Shown piece after piece: positions 25,816-33,942 of a DNA stretch of 64,000 nucleotides (its first letter is position 1; each line of letters opens with the position of its first letter). The stretch spans positions 1,674,001 through 1,738,000 of the forward strand of contig NZ_CP157355.1 in the NCBI RefSeq assembly GCF_040047665.1, read 5' to 3'. The position numbers were made by a program, and so were the translations under genes. Source of the stretch: Chitinibacter sp. FCG-7. Its GTDB lineage: Bacteria > Pseudomonadota > Gammaproteobacteria > Burkholderiales > Chitinibacteraceae. The notes below the pieces were generated by a model. That model saw nothing but the letters and a program-made list of their open reading frames with translations. It ran no database searches and was not told the DNA's origin.

Positions 25816-27119
25816 GTTTACGCTTACGCCTGCTGATTATCCTGAGCTTATCACTCACTTTGCTGTGGGGCGGCGCATCAACTTGGATGATGCTGGAGCT
25901 ACGCAAAGAATTGAACCAAACCCTGGACAAACACCTCGTTTCATCTGCCAAACTGGTCGCCGGCATTGCGACAGAATTTGCAAGAAACACCTCCCCCAGC
26001 GCCAGCACAAATATTCTCAATGTCTTAACTCAAGAAGGATTGGCCTGTGAAGTAAGTCTGCTCAGAGGAAAAGTGATCGCCCGAACAGCAACAAGCCCAC
26101 CAGAAATCGCCCAGCCGAAGACGGGGTATCACACGCAAATCATTGATGGACAAGCCTGGCGGAGCTATACCCTTGAGCACGATGGTCTGCGCATTACGAC
26201 AGCAGACCGGATTTCAACCCGCCATACACTGCAAAACGGCATGATTCTGGCGGCAGCCATTCCATTCCTGATCGCAGTGCTGGGCAGTCTGATCGCTTTG
26301 TGGCTAGGTATCCGTCAGGGGCTGGCGCCATTAGAGTCGATCCGCCGTGCACTCTCACAACGCAATCCGGCTTCAGGGCAAAAACTGCCTGAAACGGCGG
26401 TTCCCAGTGAACTGAAACCCTTGATTGCCACCATGAACGGCCTATTGGAACGGATTCAACATCTAATTGCACGCGAGCGTAGTTTTACCGGCAATGCCGC
26501 GCATGAGCTGCGCAGCCCACTCACGGCAATTAAAACGCATTTGCAAGTTGCGCGGCTCGCCCATGATCAAGAACAGGATGTCGCGCTTGGGCATGCGGAA
26601 GAAGGCGTTGCTCGAATGCAAAATATGCTCAATCAATTACTCACGCTGGCGCAGGTCGAAGGCAGCGATACAGCGACACAAGAAAATGACAGTAGTACGT
26701 CTACTGTGTGTGATTTAGTGATGCAAATGATCCCCGCTAACGAGCGAAAACGCATCTCAATCGTAGATGCCAGCAAATCGGCCCAGTTAGCCATCCCGTC
26801 AGCCTTAGCGGCAACGGCGCTACGCAATCTGGTCGACAACGCCTTGCGCTACTCAGCGGGTGCGGTGTTGCTACATCTGAGCGCCGATCAAGAACGCGTG
26901 ACTTTCCGTGTCGAAGATGAAGGATCGGGCATGTCCGAATTGGAGCGCCAGCAAGCAGTTCAGCGGTTCTGGCGTAGCGGCAAAGGCCAAGGTAGTGGCC
27001 TGGGGCTTTCGATTGTCGAGGCAATTACACAGCGCTATCACGGCCAGTTTCAGCTACTTGAGCGTGAAGAAGGTGGTTTGATTGCGCAGTTGAGCTTCCC
27101 AAGAAATTCAGTCCAATAA
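25812..27119 (+). CDS. Sensor histidine kinase (QseC/DsbS-like)
   Basis: A protein of 435 residues starting at TTG 25812, which overlaps the restored stop of the response-regulator gene. TM1 is at about 6-28, a periplasmic sensor region follows (about 30-142), and TM2 is at about 143-165. After that come a HAMP-like linker, the DHp domain with AAHELRSPLTAI (His231), and a catalytic domain with NLVDNALRYS, DEGSGM and GSGLGLSI. Gene order (TlpA-DsbD-DsbG-RR-HK) resembles the P. aeruginosa PA2476-PA2480 region, where I recall the pair being described as a copper-responsive DsbRS system. The signal here is therefore an inference. Confidence 0.88.
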   Translation: MSLRLRLLIILSLSLTLLWGGASTWMMLELRKELNQTLDKHLVSSAKLVAGIATEFARNTSPSASTNILNVLTQEGLACEVSLLRGKVIARTATSPPEIAQPKTGYHTQIIDGQAWRSYTLEHDGLRITTADRISTRHTLQNGMILAAAIPFLIAVLGSLIALWLGIRQGLAPLESIRRALSQRNPASGQKLPETAVPSELKPLIATMNGLLERIQHLIARERSFTGNAAHELRSPLTAIKTHLQVARLAHDQEQDVALGHAEEGVARMQNMLNQLLTLAQVEGSDTATQENDSSTSTVCDLVMQMIPANERKRISIVDASKSAQLAIPSALAATALRNLVDNALRYSAGAVLLHLSADQERVTFRVEDEGSGMSELERQQAVQRFWRSGKGQGSGLGLSIVEAITQRYHGQFQLLEREEGGLIAQLSFPRNSVQ

Positions 27120-27131
27120 CCGGATTTAAAT

Positions 27132-27884
27132 ATGCAGTCTAACTTAGCGCAAAACTGGTTTGAGCAAGGCGGAGAAGCCTACGCGCGTTACCGACCAGAC
27201 TACCCAATTGCGCTGGCTAAGTTTCTCGCTTCGGTGGTTTGTGATCATACGCTCGCAGTCGATGTGGGCTGTGGGAATGGTCAACTGACCGCGCAATTGG
27301 CCAATTACTTTGATGCTGTGCTCGGCGTAGACCCTAGTGCCAATCAGCTGACGAATGCCATTGCTCATCCACGAATTGAGTATCAGTGCGCCCCAGCCGA
27401 AAAGCTGCCATTACCAACGCAATCGGTCAGCCTGCTCACTGCAGCTCAAGCCGCACATTGGTTTGATCTGCCAGCGTTCTATGGTGAAGTTCGTCGAGTC
27501 ATGAAACCTGAAGGCGTTATCAGTTTGCTAAGCTATGGTGTACTCCAACTTGAGGCCGAGCTGGACGAGCGTTTTAAGTATTTCTACTGGCATGAAATCG
27601 CCCCCTACTGGCCAGCTGAGCGAAAGTTAGTCGATAGCGGTTACGCGACAATCGACTTCCCTTTTGCAGCCATCTTAGCCCCCTCGCTAGCGATTGAAAA
27701 AAACTGGAATTTGCGTGAGTTTTTGGGCTACATCACAACTTGGTCAGCCGTCACTCATGCTGGACACGCGGGTCAAGCGCATATTTTGCTGAACTTCGCC
27801 GAGGAAATGGCAACGCTTTGGGGAGATGCCAATACCCAGCGCACCATCAGTTGGCCTATCCATATGCGGATTGGAAAAGTCTGA
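27132..27884 (+). CDS. Class I SAM-dependent methyltransferase
   Basis: A protein of 250 residues. N-terminal WFEQGGEAYARYRPDYP is the Crg1/Tmt1-type start. SAM-binding motif I is AVDVGCGNGQLTAQL (about 42-56), then GVDPS and the PLPTQSVSLLTAAQAAHWFD block. Small-molecule methylation is likely; the substrate is unknown. It starts 12 bp after the kinase gene and is probably the last gene of the dsb operon, although its link to redox control is not obvious. Confidence 0.85.
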   Translation: MQSNLAQNWFEQGGEAYARYRPDYPIALAKFLASVVCDHTLAVDVGCGNGQLTAQLANYFDAVLGVDPSANQLTNAIAHPRIEYQCAPAEKLPLPTQSVSLLTAAQAAHWFDLPAFYGEVRRVMKPEGVISLLSYGVLQLEAELDERFKYFYWHEIAPYWPAERKLVDSGYATIDFPFAAILAPSLAIEKNWNLREFLGYITTWSAVTHAGHAGQAHILLNFAEEMATLWGDANTQRTISWPIHMRIGKV

Positions 27885-28000
27885 CGATTGAGTTGGCACG
27901 ACCTGCGCTGACCAAGGCGAACGCTAGGCTCTGTTGAGCCCGAGCCATTCCCAGTGGAGCCCCAAACACCTGATATCTGAAGGGGTATTTTATTCAGGCT

Positions 28001-28031
28001 CTTAATCCTGATTTAATCGCCAGCCATTAAG
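28001..28031 (+). promoter_or_regulatory. Second copy of the dsb-type operator, upstream of the SDR gene
   Basis: CTTAAT (28001), TTTAAT (28012) and inverted ATTAAG (28026) repeat the spacing of 21614-21644 exactly. About 85% of the following 47 bp also matches, including CTGTAA at the -10 place. The rest of the 357-bp gap (27885-28241) shows no gene. It suggests the SDR gene at 28242 belongs to the same regulon. Confidence 0.7.
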
Positions 28032-28241
28032 CTCACTGTAACTTCTGTTTACGGCACTGCATTTAAATGGAAATGACTTGATTCCAGTGATAGATAGCTG
28101 GCTTGCTCTTTTATTTTGCACTCGCTGAAGTAGCGTTGGTAATCAGAAAAATGACCCTTGATTGTGATTAGTTAAGATCATCCAAGTTCAAATTAATCAT
28201 TTTAAATTTATCTATATTCAAGCCTCAAAAAGGAGTTTCAA

Positions 28242-28991
28242 ATGGAAAATACCAATCATCTGCAAGGTAAAGTCGCTTTTGTGCAGGGCGGCTCACGTGG
28301 TATCGGTGCAGCTATCGTTAAGCGCCTAGCGCGCGAAGGCGCTGCGGTCGCATTCACCTATGTGTCTTCTGCCGCAAAAGCCGAACAAGCCGTTGCTGAA
28401 ATTGTACAAGCGGGTGGTAAAGCCTTGGCTATTCAGGCCGATAGCGCTGACTCAAATGCATTGCAGCAGGCCATTCGCCAAACCGTAAAGCATTTTGGCG
28501 CACTGGATATTCTGGTCAATAGCGCTGGCGTGCTGGTTTGGGGCCCGCTGGAAGAGCTCACACTAGAAGACCTCGACCGCACACTGGCAATCAATGTACG
28601 CAGTATTTTTGTGGCCAGCCAAGAAGCCGCTCGCCATATGAGCGAGGGGGGGCGGATTATCAATATTGGCAGTATCAACGCTGACCGCATCCCGATTGCG
28701 GGCGGCTCAATCTACGCCATGAGTAAATCAGCGCTAGTCGGTTTGACCAAAGGGATGGCGCGTGATCTAGGTCCACGCAAAATTACCGTGAATAATGTTC
28801 AGCCTGGCCCGGTTGATACCGAAATGAATCCTGCGGATAGTGAAACTGCGACGCAGTTGAAGGCTTCAATGGCGCTAGGGCGATACGGCCAGGCCGACGA
28901 AATTGCTAGCTTTGTTGCTTATCTTGCAGGGCCGGAAGCAGGCTACATCACCGGTGCGAGCTTAAGTATTGATGGTGGTTTTACTGTGTAA
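28242..28991 (+). CDS. SDR-family oxidoreductase (FabG-like)
   Basis: A protein of 249 residues. NAD(P) motif GGSRGIG (16-22), NSAG, catalytic Ser-Tyr-Lys with YAMSK, and C-terminal ITGASLSIDGGF are all intact. It is a classical short-chain dehydrogenase/reductase annotated broadly as 3-oxoacyl-ACP reductase-like. It is more likely a small-carbonyl reductase, since no fatty-acid genes are near. AAAAGGAG lies upstream of the ATG. The shared operator suggests control by the upstream two-component system. Confidence 0.85.
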   Translation: MENTNHLQGKVAFVQGGSRGIGAAIVKRLAREGAAVAFTYVSSAAKAEQAVAEIVQAGGKALAIQADSADSNALQQAIRQTVKHFGALDILVNSAGVLVWGPLEELTLEDLDRTLAINVRSIFVASQEAARHMSEGGRIINIGSINADRIPIAGGSIYAMSKSALVGLTKGMARDLGPRKITVNNVQPGPVDTEMNPADSETATQLKASMALGRYGQADEIASFVAYLAGPEAGYITGASLSIDGGFTV

Positions 28992-29031
28992 AACCCACCT
29001 CTATTAAGTAAATCAATGCCATTTACTTCAG

Positions 29032-29074
29032 AAAAAACCTCAATTTCTTTACTAGAAATTGAGGTTTTTTTTTT
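29032..29074 (+). terminator. Intrinsic terminator of the SDR gene
   Basis: AAAACCTCAATTTCT pairs with AGAAATTGAGGTTTT around a short loop, then a run of T. Confidence 0.9.
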
Positions 29075-29272
29075 ACAAATATCTGGTGGCCTTTTGAGGC
29101 TCCGCAGCTCAAACCATAGATTGCCATCAAAGAAATCAGTAATACATATACATCAAGACAGATCCTGCCATTCAGCAAGCTCAAGTGAACGGCATTACAC
29201 AATAAGTGCCATATTCATTCAGTAATTCATTGCAACTGATTGGAAAATCATTACCCTTATGCTGAAGTAAAG

Positions 29273-30868
29273 CTAATGAAAATAAGCCTCTTTCACGCTC
29301 GCCCAATCCAGCCCAAACCGCGTCAGATATTTGCGCAAGCGGTCGGCGTCGTTGCTTTTGGCTTTTTCCTGTCGCGATATATTGAACAAGCGCCGCCCGG
29401 CGTCAGAGAGCGAATCGGCGGCCTGGCACACCTGAATCACTCGCTCGAGTTGCAGCCGGTCAAATAGGTCAAGCTCGCTGGCGCGCTCACCCAGCAGCTC
29501 ATCAATCACGCTCGGCGAGCTAACTTGCCAGGACAGGCGCAGCCGGTCGATTTCCTCATCGGCCTGCGTCAGCGTGATGCGACCATTTTCCGCCAGTGTC
29601 GCCATCCGCGTCACCGCGGCCGACAGCTCGCGAAAATTGCCCGACCATTTCGCGTCTGATGAAGCGGCAAATTTCAGAAAACGCTGTCGAGCCTCCGAAT
29701 TAAACCGTACTTGCTCGCCGTGCTCTTTGGCAAAGCGAAGCAATTCAAAATCCAGATTGGGCGCCAGATCTTCGGCACGCTCGGCCAGCCCCGGCAGCTC
29801 ATACAGCCACAAATTAATCCGCGCGTATAAATCCTCGCGAAATTTACCTTCTGCCACCCACTGCTTCAAATCGCGCACCGTCCCAGCAATCAGCTGAAAA
29901 TCGCTGGCGACTTCCTTGTCACTACCAAACGGGAAAAAGCGCTTTTCCTCGATGGCTTTGAGCAGCATGGCTTGCTCGTCCAGCCCCAGCTCGCCAATCT
30001 CGTCCAGAAACAGCAGCCCGCCGTCAGCGCTGCGCAGCAAGCCTGCGCGCTCGGTTTGTGCGCCGGTAAATGCGCCTTTCACATGCCCGAACAAAGTCGA
30101 CATCGCGCTATCGCCGCGCAGCGTGGCGCAATTGACCTCGACAAAACGCCCGCTGATTTGATGGCGCGCGACCTTCATTTCGTAAATCCGCCGCGCCAGA
30201 AACGATTTGCCCGCACCCGTTGGCCCGCAAAGCAAAATCGGCGCTTTCGAGCGGATGGCAACACGCTCGATCTGCTCGATCATCCGGTTAAAGCGCGGGT
30301 TGCGCGTGGCAATGCCCGATTTCAAAAACGACACGGCTTCGTCGCGCACTTGGGCAAAGCGGCTGGCGATCTTGTTATAACGCGACAAATCCAGATCAAT
30401 CAGCGTGTATTTGCCCGCTACGCCATCGGTTTCGCGCTTGCGCGGCGGCGAAGTCTGCACCAGCCGCGCAGGAAAATAACGCGCCTCGGCCAGCAGAAAC
30501 CAGCCAATCTGCGCCACGTGCGTGCCGGTAGTAATGTGGATCAGATAATCCTCCATCTCAACATCAAACGCATAGCTGCGCCCAAAATCGTGCAGGCAGG
30601 CGTACACCTCCTCGAAATCCCACGGATCGCTTAGATTCACCTCAACACTCACCACCTCGGTTTCGGGCGACACCTGCGCAATATCCTGCTTCAGGCGCTC
30701 GAACAGGCTTTTGCTGCGGCTATCGTGCAGCAACTCGATCCGGCTGATCAGCAAATCATCGTGCTGGCACAAACCGATTGTTGGCCGCCATTTCTCCCAA
30801 CGCTGACTACCCCGCCCGGCAAAATCCAATACCGTGCCAACAAAGCCAAACACCACTGTGCGCTTCAT
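29273..30868 (-). CDS. rtcR: RtcR, sigma-54-dependent activator of the RNA-repair operon
   Basis: A protein of 531 residues. The N-terminal about 185 residues are the RtcR-type CARF domain ([16 protein letters not shown], then [20 protein letters not shown]), which in Salmonella RtcR binds tRNA fragments with a cyclic phosphate. The central AAA+ domain has Walker A GPTGAGKS (215-222), the sigma-54 loop GAFTGA (265-270) and Walker B LLFLDE. The C-terminus holds a small helix-turn-helix region ([20 protein letters not shown]). It is divergent from the rtc operon; a sigma-54 promoter and two dyads lie in between. Confidence 0.96.
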   Translation of the reverse strand: MKRTVVFGFVGTVLDFAGRGSQRWEKWRPTIGLCQHDDLLISRIELLHDSRSKSLFERLKQDIAQVSPETEVVSVEVNLSDPWDFEEVYACLHDFGRSYAFDVEMEDYLIHITTGTHVAQIGWFLLAEARYFPARLVQTSPPRKRETDGVAGKYTLIDLDLSRYNKIASRFAQVRDEAVSFLKSGIATRNPRFNRMIEQIERVAIRSKAPILLCGPTGAGKSFLARRIYEMKVARHQISGRFVEVNCATLRGDSAMSTLFGHVKGAFTGAQTERAGLLRSADGGLLFLDEIGELGLDEQAMLLKAIEEKRFFPFGSDKEVASDFQLIAGTVRDLKQWVAEGKFREDLYARINLWLYELPGLAERAEDLAPNLDFELLRFAKEHGEQVRFNSEARQRFLKFAASSDAKWSGNFRELSAAVTRMATLAENGRITLTQADEEIDRLRLSWQVSSPSVIDELLGERASELDLFDRLQLERVIQVCQAADSLSDAGRRLFNISRQEKAKSNDADRLRKYLTRFGLDWASVKEAYFH

Positions 30869-30871
30869 AAG

Positions 30872-30921
30872 TTTATCTTTTTAGATAAATAACGATCTGA
30901 TTATATCGCTATTATCAGATC
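30872..30921. promoter_or_regulatory. Candidate RtcR enhancer (two dyads)
   Basis: TTTATCT-TTTT-AGATAAA (30872-30889) is a perfect dyad, followed by GATCTGAT (30894-30901) paired with ATCAGATC (30914-30921). They sit 97-146 bp upstream of the sigma-54 promoter, the normal distance for an enhancer, and directly before rtcR, so autoregulation is possible. Confidence 0.6.
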
Positions 30922-31017
30922 AACCCCATCCGAAATTTCCATAAAAATCCAGATCAATACAAATATTTTCATTAAAAATCATCAGCTTGAATAAATTAAA
31001 CATCCAGAAATCCAGAT

Positions 31018-31033
31018 TGGCACAGCCGTTGCT
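31018..31033 (+). promoter_or_regulatory. Sigma-54 promoter of the rtc operon
   Basis: TGGCACAGCCGTTGCT matches the -24/-12 consensus (TGGCAC-N5-TTGCW) at every fixed position. Transcription should start near 31044, exactly where the structured RNA leader begins. Confidence 0.88.
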
Positions 31034-31041
31034 ATTCATTA

Positions 31042-31146
31042 GGCATGCAGATCGGCTCAGACCGGCAACAGGCAGCGGCTCCCACCCCGCTCCGGTACTG
31101 CTGGCATTTTGCCAGTGGGTATACCGCCCGATGATCTCCTGCATGA
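31042..31146 (+). ncRNA. Structured leader RNA of the rtc operon, multi-branched domain
   Basis: CATGCAG (31044-31050) plus ATCGG (31051-31055) pair with CCGAT (31128-31132) and CTGCATG (31139-31145), closing the domain. Inside lie a two-part arm, ACCGG/CCGGT (31061-31065 with 31092-31096) enclosing AGCGG/CCGCT (31074-31078 with 31087-31091), and a hairpin CTGGC-ATTTT-GCCAG (31101-31115). It begins at the predicted sigma-54 transcription start. It recalls Y-RNA (YrlA/YrlB) genes of other rtc operons, but no Ro60 gene is in the window, so identity with Y RNA is not claimed. Confidence 0.65.
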
Positions 31147-31147
31147 C

Positions 31148-31195
31148 GGTGATGGCAATGGATTGCGTTATCCGGGTTCGATTCCCGGTTCACCA
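31148..31195 (+). ncRNA. tRNA-like element 1 (acceptor stem, hairpin, T-arm)
   Basis: GGTGA (31148-31152) pairs with TCACC (31190-31194) as a short acceptor. GCAAT/ATTGC (31155-31166) forms a small hairpin. CCGGG-TTCGATT-CCCGG (31172-31188) is a canonical T-arm with the TTCRA loop. The element is only 48 nt and lacks D- and anticodon arms, so it is not a working tRNA. It is a tRNA mimic of the type described for bacterial Y RNAs, inside a locus whose activator senses tRNA fragments. Confidence 0.7.
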
Positions 31196-31199
31196 CCTC

Positions 31200-31262
31200 T
31201 GGATGGCTCAACGGTAGAGCATCGGCCCAATGGCCGAGCAAGCGGGTTCGACTCCCGCTCCA
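31200..31262 (+). ncRNA. tRNA-like element 2 (D-arm, anticodon-like arm, T-arm)
   Basis: GCTC-AACGGTA-GAGC (31206-31220) is a D-arm, TCGGCC-CAAT-GGCCGA (31222-31237) replaces the anticodon arm with a 4-nt loop, and GCGGG-TTCGACT-CCCGC (31242-31258) is a T-arm. Only a 4-bp acceptor, TGGA/TCCA, remains, ending in a TCCA 3' terminus. The missing 7-nt anticodon loop and full acceptor rule out decoding. About 210 bp of further hairpin-rich leader follow (GTGGCTC/GAGCCAC at 31305-31321; TTCTCCGC/GCGGGAA at 31346-31366) before the slipin gene. Confidence 0.72.
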
Positions 31263-31475
31263 CGCCTGCAAGGGCTTATTGAACGTAATAACGCAGTACC
31301 CGGTGTGGCTCACTGAGCCACCGCAGCAATGCCGCCGGTGTCCGGTTCTCCGCGCATCAGCGGGAACAACAGGAAATGCCGCAATACTGGGCGGCTCCCC
31401 TTGCTCCTGCCCATGCGTAGGTCAACCGCACATCCGCACTGCGCTGCAGCCGGGATTCAAACAAGGAGAATAAAA

Positions 31476-32612
31476 ATGTGGCAACGCTTTCAAGTTAAAA
31501 AGAACGAACGTGGCCTGTTGCTGCGCAACGGGGATGTACAAAAACTGCTGGAGCCCGGTGAATTTCATCTGTGGAACTGGCCCAAACGCTATACCTTGCT
31601 GACCTTTTCGCTCGACGAGGCCGCCTTTACCCACTCGCTGGCCGATTATCTGTGCCGCAATGAGGCCGCGCTGGTCGAGACGCATTTCCAGCGTATCGAG
31701 CTGGCCGACCACGAAGCGGCGCTGCGCTATGAAAACGGCGTGCTGGCTGAAATCCTGCTGCCCGGCTCACGCCAGCTGTACTGGAAAGCCGCCGCGCCAC
31801 AGACTTTTGAACGGATTGATTTGCGTACGCAATTTGAATTGTCGCCTGCGGTGCTGGCAACGCTGACTCAGGCCGCGCTGCGCGCCAAAACTATCCGTAA
31901 CAACAATACCGTGCTGCAGGTACAAGTGCCGGAAAGCCATATCGGCCTGCTGCATATCAATGGCCAATTTCAGCGCCAGCTCAAGCCGGGGCGTTATGGC
32001 TTCTGGCGTTTTGGCCGCGAGCTGACGGTTGAGCTGGTCGATACCCGCCAGCAAACCGTCGAAGTCAGCGGGCAGGAAATCCTGACCCGGGACAAAGTCT
32101 CCTTGCGGCTCAATCTGGCGGCCAACTGGCAGTTCACCGATATCGAGCTGGCGTTTACCCAACTGCCCAAGCCTGTGGATTTTCTGTACCGCGAATTGCA
32201 GTTTGGCTTGCGCGCTGCGGTAGGCACCCGCACGCTGGACGAATTGCTGGAAAACAAGCAACTGATTGATGATGTCGTCGTTGCACATATGCGCACCCGA
32301 CTGGCCGGATTGGGGCTGTGCGTTCACAGCGTGGGCGTGAAAGACATCGTGCTGCCCGGAGAAATGAAAACGCTGCTGGCGCAAGTGGTCGAGGCTGAAA
32401 AAGCCGCACAGGCCAATGTGATCCGCCGCCGCGAAGAAACCGGTGCGACGCGTTCGCTACTCAATACCGCGAAAGTGATGGAAGACAACCCAACCGCGCT
32501 ACGGCTGAAAGAGCTGGAAACGCTGGAAAAACTAGCCGAACGGATAGACAAAATCTCGGTATTTGGGGGATTTGATCAATTGCTCAACGGCATGATCAAG
32601 CTAGGGTCTTAG
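31476..32612 (+). CDS. Slipin / SPFH (band-7) family protein of the rtc operon
   Basis: A protein of 378 residues from ATG 31476 with AAGGAG upstream (the reading from 31329 runs through the RNA leader and is not real). It has no clear N-terminal membrane helix. An N-terminal domain (KKNERGLLLRNGDVQKLLEPGEF) resembles the slipin start and is repeated near residue 150 (VPESHIGLLHINGQFQRQLKPG). The SPFH core spans about 200-320 (VEVSGQEILTRDKVSLRLNL, YRELQFGLRAAVGTRTLDELL) and a helical C-terminus ends it. Slipin genes are frequent partners of rtcB in bacteria; a link between RNA repair and membranes or proteolysis is suspected but unproven. Confidence 0.85.
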   Translation: MWQRFQVKKNERGLLLRNGDVQKLLEPGEFHLWNWPKRYTLLTFSLDEAAFTHSLADYLCRNEAALVETHFQRIELADHEAALRYENGVLAEILLPGSRQLYWKAAAPQTFERIDLRTQFELSPAVLATLTQAALRAKTIRNNNTVLQVQVPESHIGLLHINGQFQRQLKPGRYGFWRFGRELTVELVDTRQQTVEVSGQEILTRDKVSLRLNLAANWQFTDIELAFTQLPKPVDFLYRELQFGLRAAVGTRTLDELLENKQLIDDVVVAHMRTRLAGLGLCVHSVGVKDIVLPGEMKTLLAQVVEAEKAAQANVIRRREETGATRSLLNTAKVMEDNPTALRLKELETLEKLAERIDKISVFGGFDQLLNGMIKLGS

Positions 32613-32663
32613 GGGTATATCCACACAGGCATTACTCACAATAAGCTACAACAATATACCCCT
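32611..32663. repeat. GGGTATA-family palindromic repeat, copy 5 (inside the rtc operon)
   Basis: AGGGGTATAT at the left and ATATACCCCT at the right. It sits between slipin and rtcB, 14 bp before the rtcB start codon, so it will be part of the operon mRNA and could act as a hairpin near the rtcB ribosome-binding site (AAAGGAAAG). Confidence 0.7.
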
Positions 32664-32677
32664 ACAAAGGAAAGATC

Positions 32678-33898
32678 ATGAGCAAGTTTGATATTCTGGA
32701 AGTTAAAAACGGTAAACCCATCAAACTGTGGACCCAAGGCGTCCCTGTTGAAGACGAAGCGCGCGAGCAACTGATCAACACCGCCAAAATGCCGTTTATT
32801 TTTAAACATCTGGCCGTCATGCCCGACGTGCATCTGGGAAAGGGTTCGACCATCGGTAGCGTGATTCCCACGCACGGCGCGATTATTCCGGCGGCGGTCG
32901 GCGTGGATATTGGCTGTGGAATGATGGCGGCGCGCACCACGCTGACAGCCAGCGATTTGCCTGACAATCTGGCCGGATTGCGTAGCGCGATTGAAGCCGC
33001 TGTACCGCATGGTCGCACCAATAGCCGCGCGGGCCGCGATAAAGGTTCGTGGGATACGCCACCTGCGACAGTCGACGCGATGTGGGGCGAATTGCATGAA
33101 GGCTTCAAGCGCATTACCGATAAATACCCGCGCTTGAAAAACACCAATAACCATAAGCACCTGGGGACTTTGGGAACGGGAAACCACTTTATCGAGGTGT
33201 GTCTGGATGAAGAAAACCGCGTCTGGTTTATGTTGCACTCGGGCTCGCGCGGCGTGGGAAATGCGATTGGAACGCACTTTATCGAGCTGGCGCAGGCCGA
33301 TATGCGATCACACATCGCCAACCTGCCGCACCGCGATCTGGCTTACTTTACCGAAGGTAGCCAACATTTTGACGACTACGTCGAAGCCGTGGGTTGGGCG
33401 CAGGATTTCGCGCGTCGCAACCGTCTGGTGATGATGCAAAACGTCATCGCTGCCGCGCGCAAAATCATCACCAAACCCTTTGCCGCCGACGTGGAAGCGG
33501 TGAACTGCCACCATAACTATGTGCAGAAAGAAACGCATTTCGGGAGCGAAGTACTGGTGACGCGCAAAGGTGCGGTGTCAGCTCAGAAAGGCCAGCTGGG
33601 AATTATTCCGGGTTCGATGGGTGCGAAAAGCTTTATCGTGCGCGGGCTAGGAAATGAAGAATCATTCTGTTCATGCAGCCACGGTGCAGGTCGCACGATG
33701 AGCCGTACCAAGGCGCAGAAACTGTTTACCGTCGAAGACCAGATCAAAGCCACGGCACACGTCGAATGCCGAAAAGACGCCGACGTGATCGATGAAATTC
33801 CGATGGCGTACAAAGACATTGACGCTGTGATGGCCGCGCAATCCGATCTGGTCGAAGTCGTGCATACGCTGCGTCAGGTGGTGTGTGTGAAGGGGTAA
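32678..33898 (+). CDS. rtcB: RNA-splicing ligase RtcB (3'-phosphate/5'-OH ligase)
   Basis: A protein of 406 residues, the E. coli-like short form. It joins 2',3'-cyclic phosphate or 3'-phosphate ends to 5'-OH ends with GTP and Mn2+. Metal and guanylylation motifs are present: MPDVHLGKGSTIGSV, VDIGCGMMA (Cys ligand), GTGNHFIEV (Asn/His), HSGSRGVGN, NCHHNYV and CSHGAGRTMSR (His of the GMP adduct). Between slipin and an unknown gene in the sigma-54-controlled operon. It will be induced when RtcR senses broken tRNA. Confidence 0.96.
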   Translation: MSKFDILEVKNGKPIKLWTQGVPVEDEAREQLINTAKMPFIFKHLAVMPDVHLGKGSTIGSVIPTHGAIIPAAVGVDIGCGMMAARTTLTASDLPDNLAGLRSAIEAAVPHGRTNSRAGRDKGSWDTPPATVDAMWGELHEGFKRITDKYPRLKNTNNHKHLGTLGTGNHFIEVCLDEENRVWFMLHSGSRGVGNAIGTHFIELAQADMRSHIANLPHRDLAYFTEGSQHFDDYVEAVGWAQDFARRNRLVMMQNVIAAARKIITKPFAADVEAVNCHHNYVQKETHFGSEVLVTRKGAVSAQKGQLGIIPGSMGAKSFIVRGLGNEESFCSCSHGAGRTMSRTKAQKLFTVEDQIKATAHVECRKDADVIDEIPMAYKDIDAVMAAQSDLVEVVHTLRQVVCVKG

Positions 33899-33942
33899 CT
33901 CCTCGAAACCACAAGTGCTCATTCAAAGATCAAGGAAATGTA

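Noticed and set aside
31148..31262. Working tRNA genes
   Set aside because: Neither element has a 7-bp acceptor stem and a 7-nt anticodon loop; only T-arm and parts of other arms are tRNA-like. They were kept as tRNA-like RNA elements.
31329..31475. An N-terminal extension of slipin by 49 residues
   Set aside because: The stretch is the structured RNA leader, its peptide has no slipin similarity, and a good ribosome-binding site stands before the ATG at 31476.
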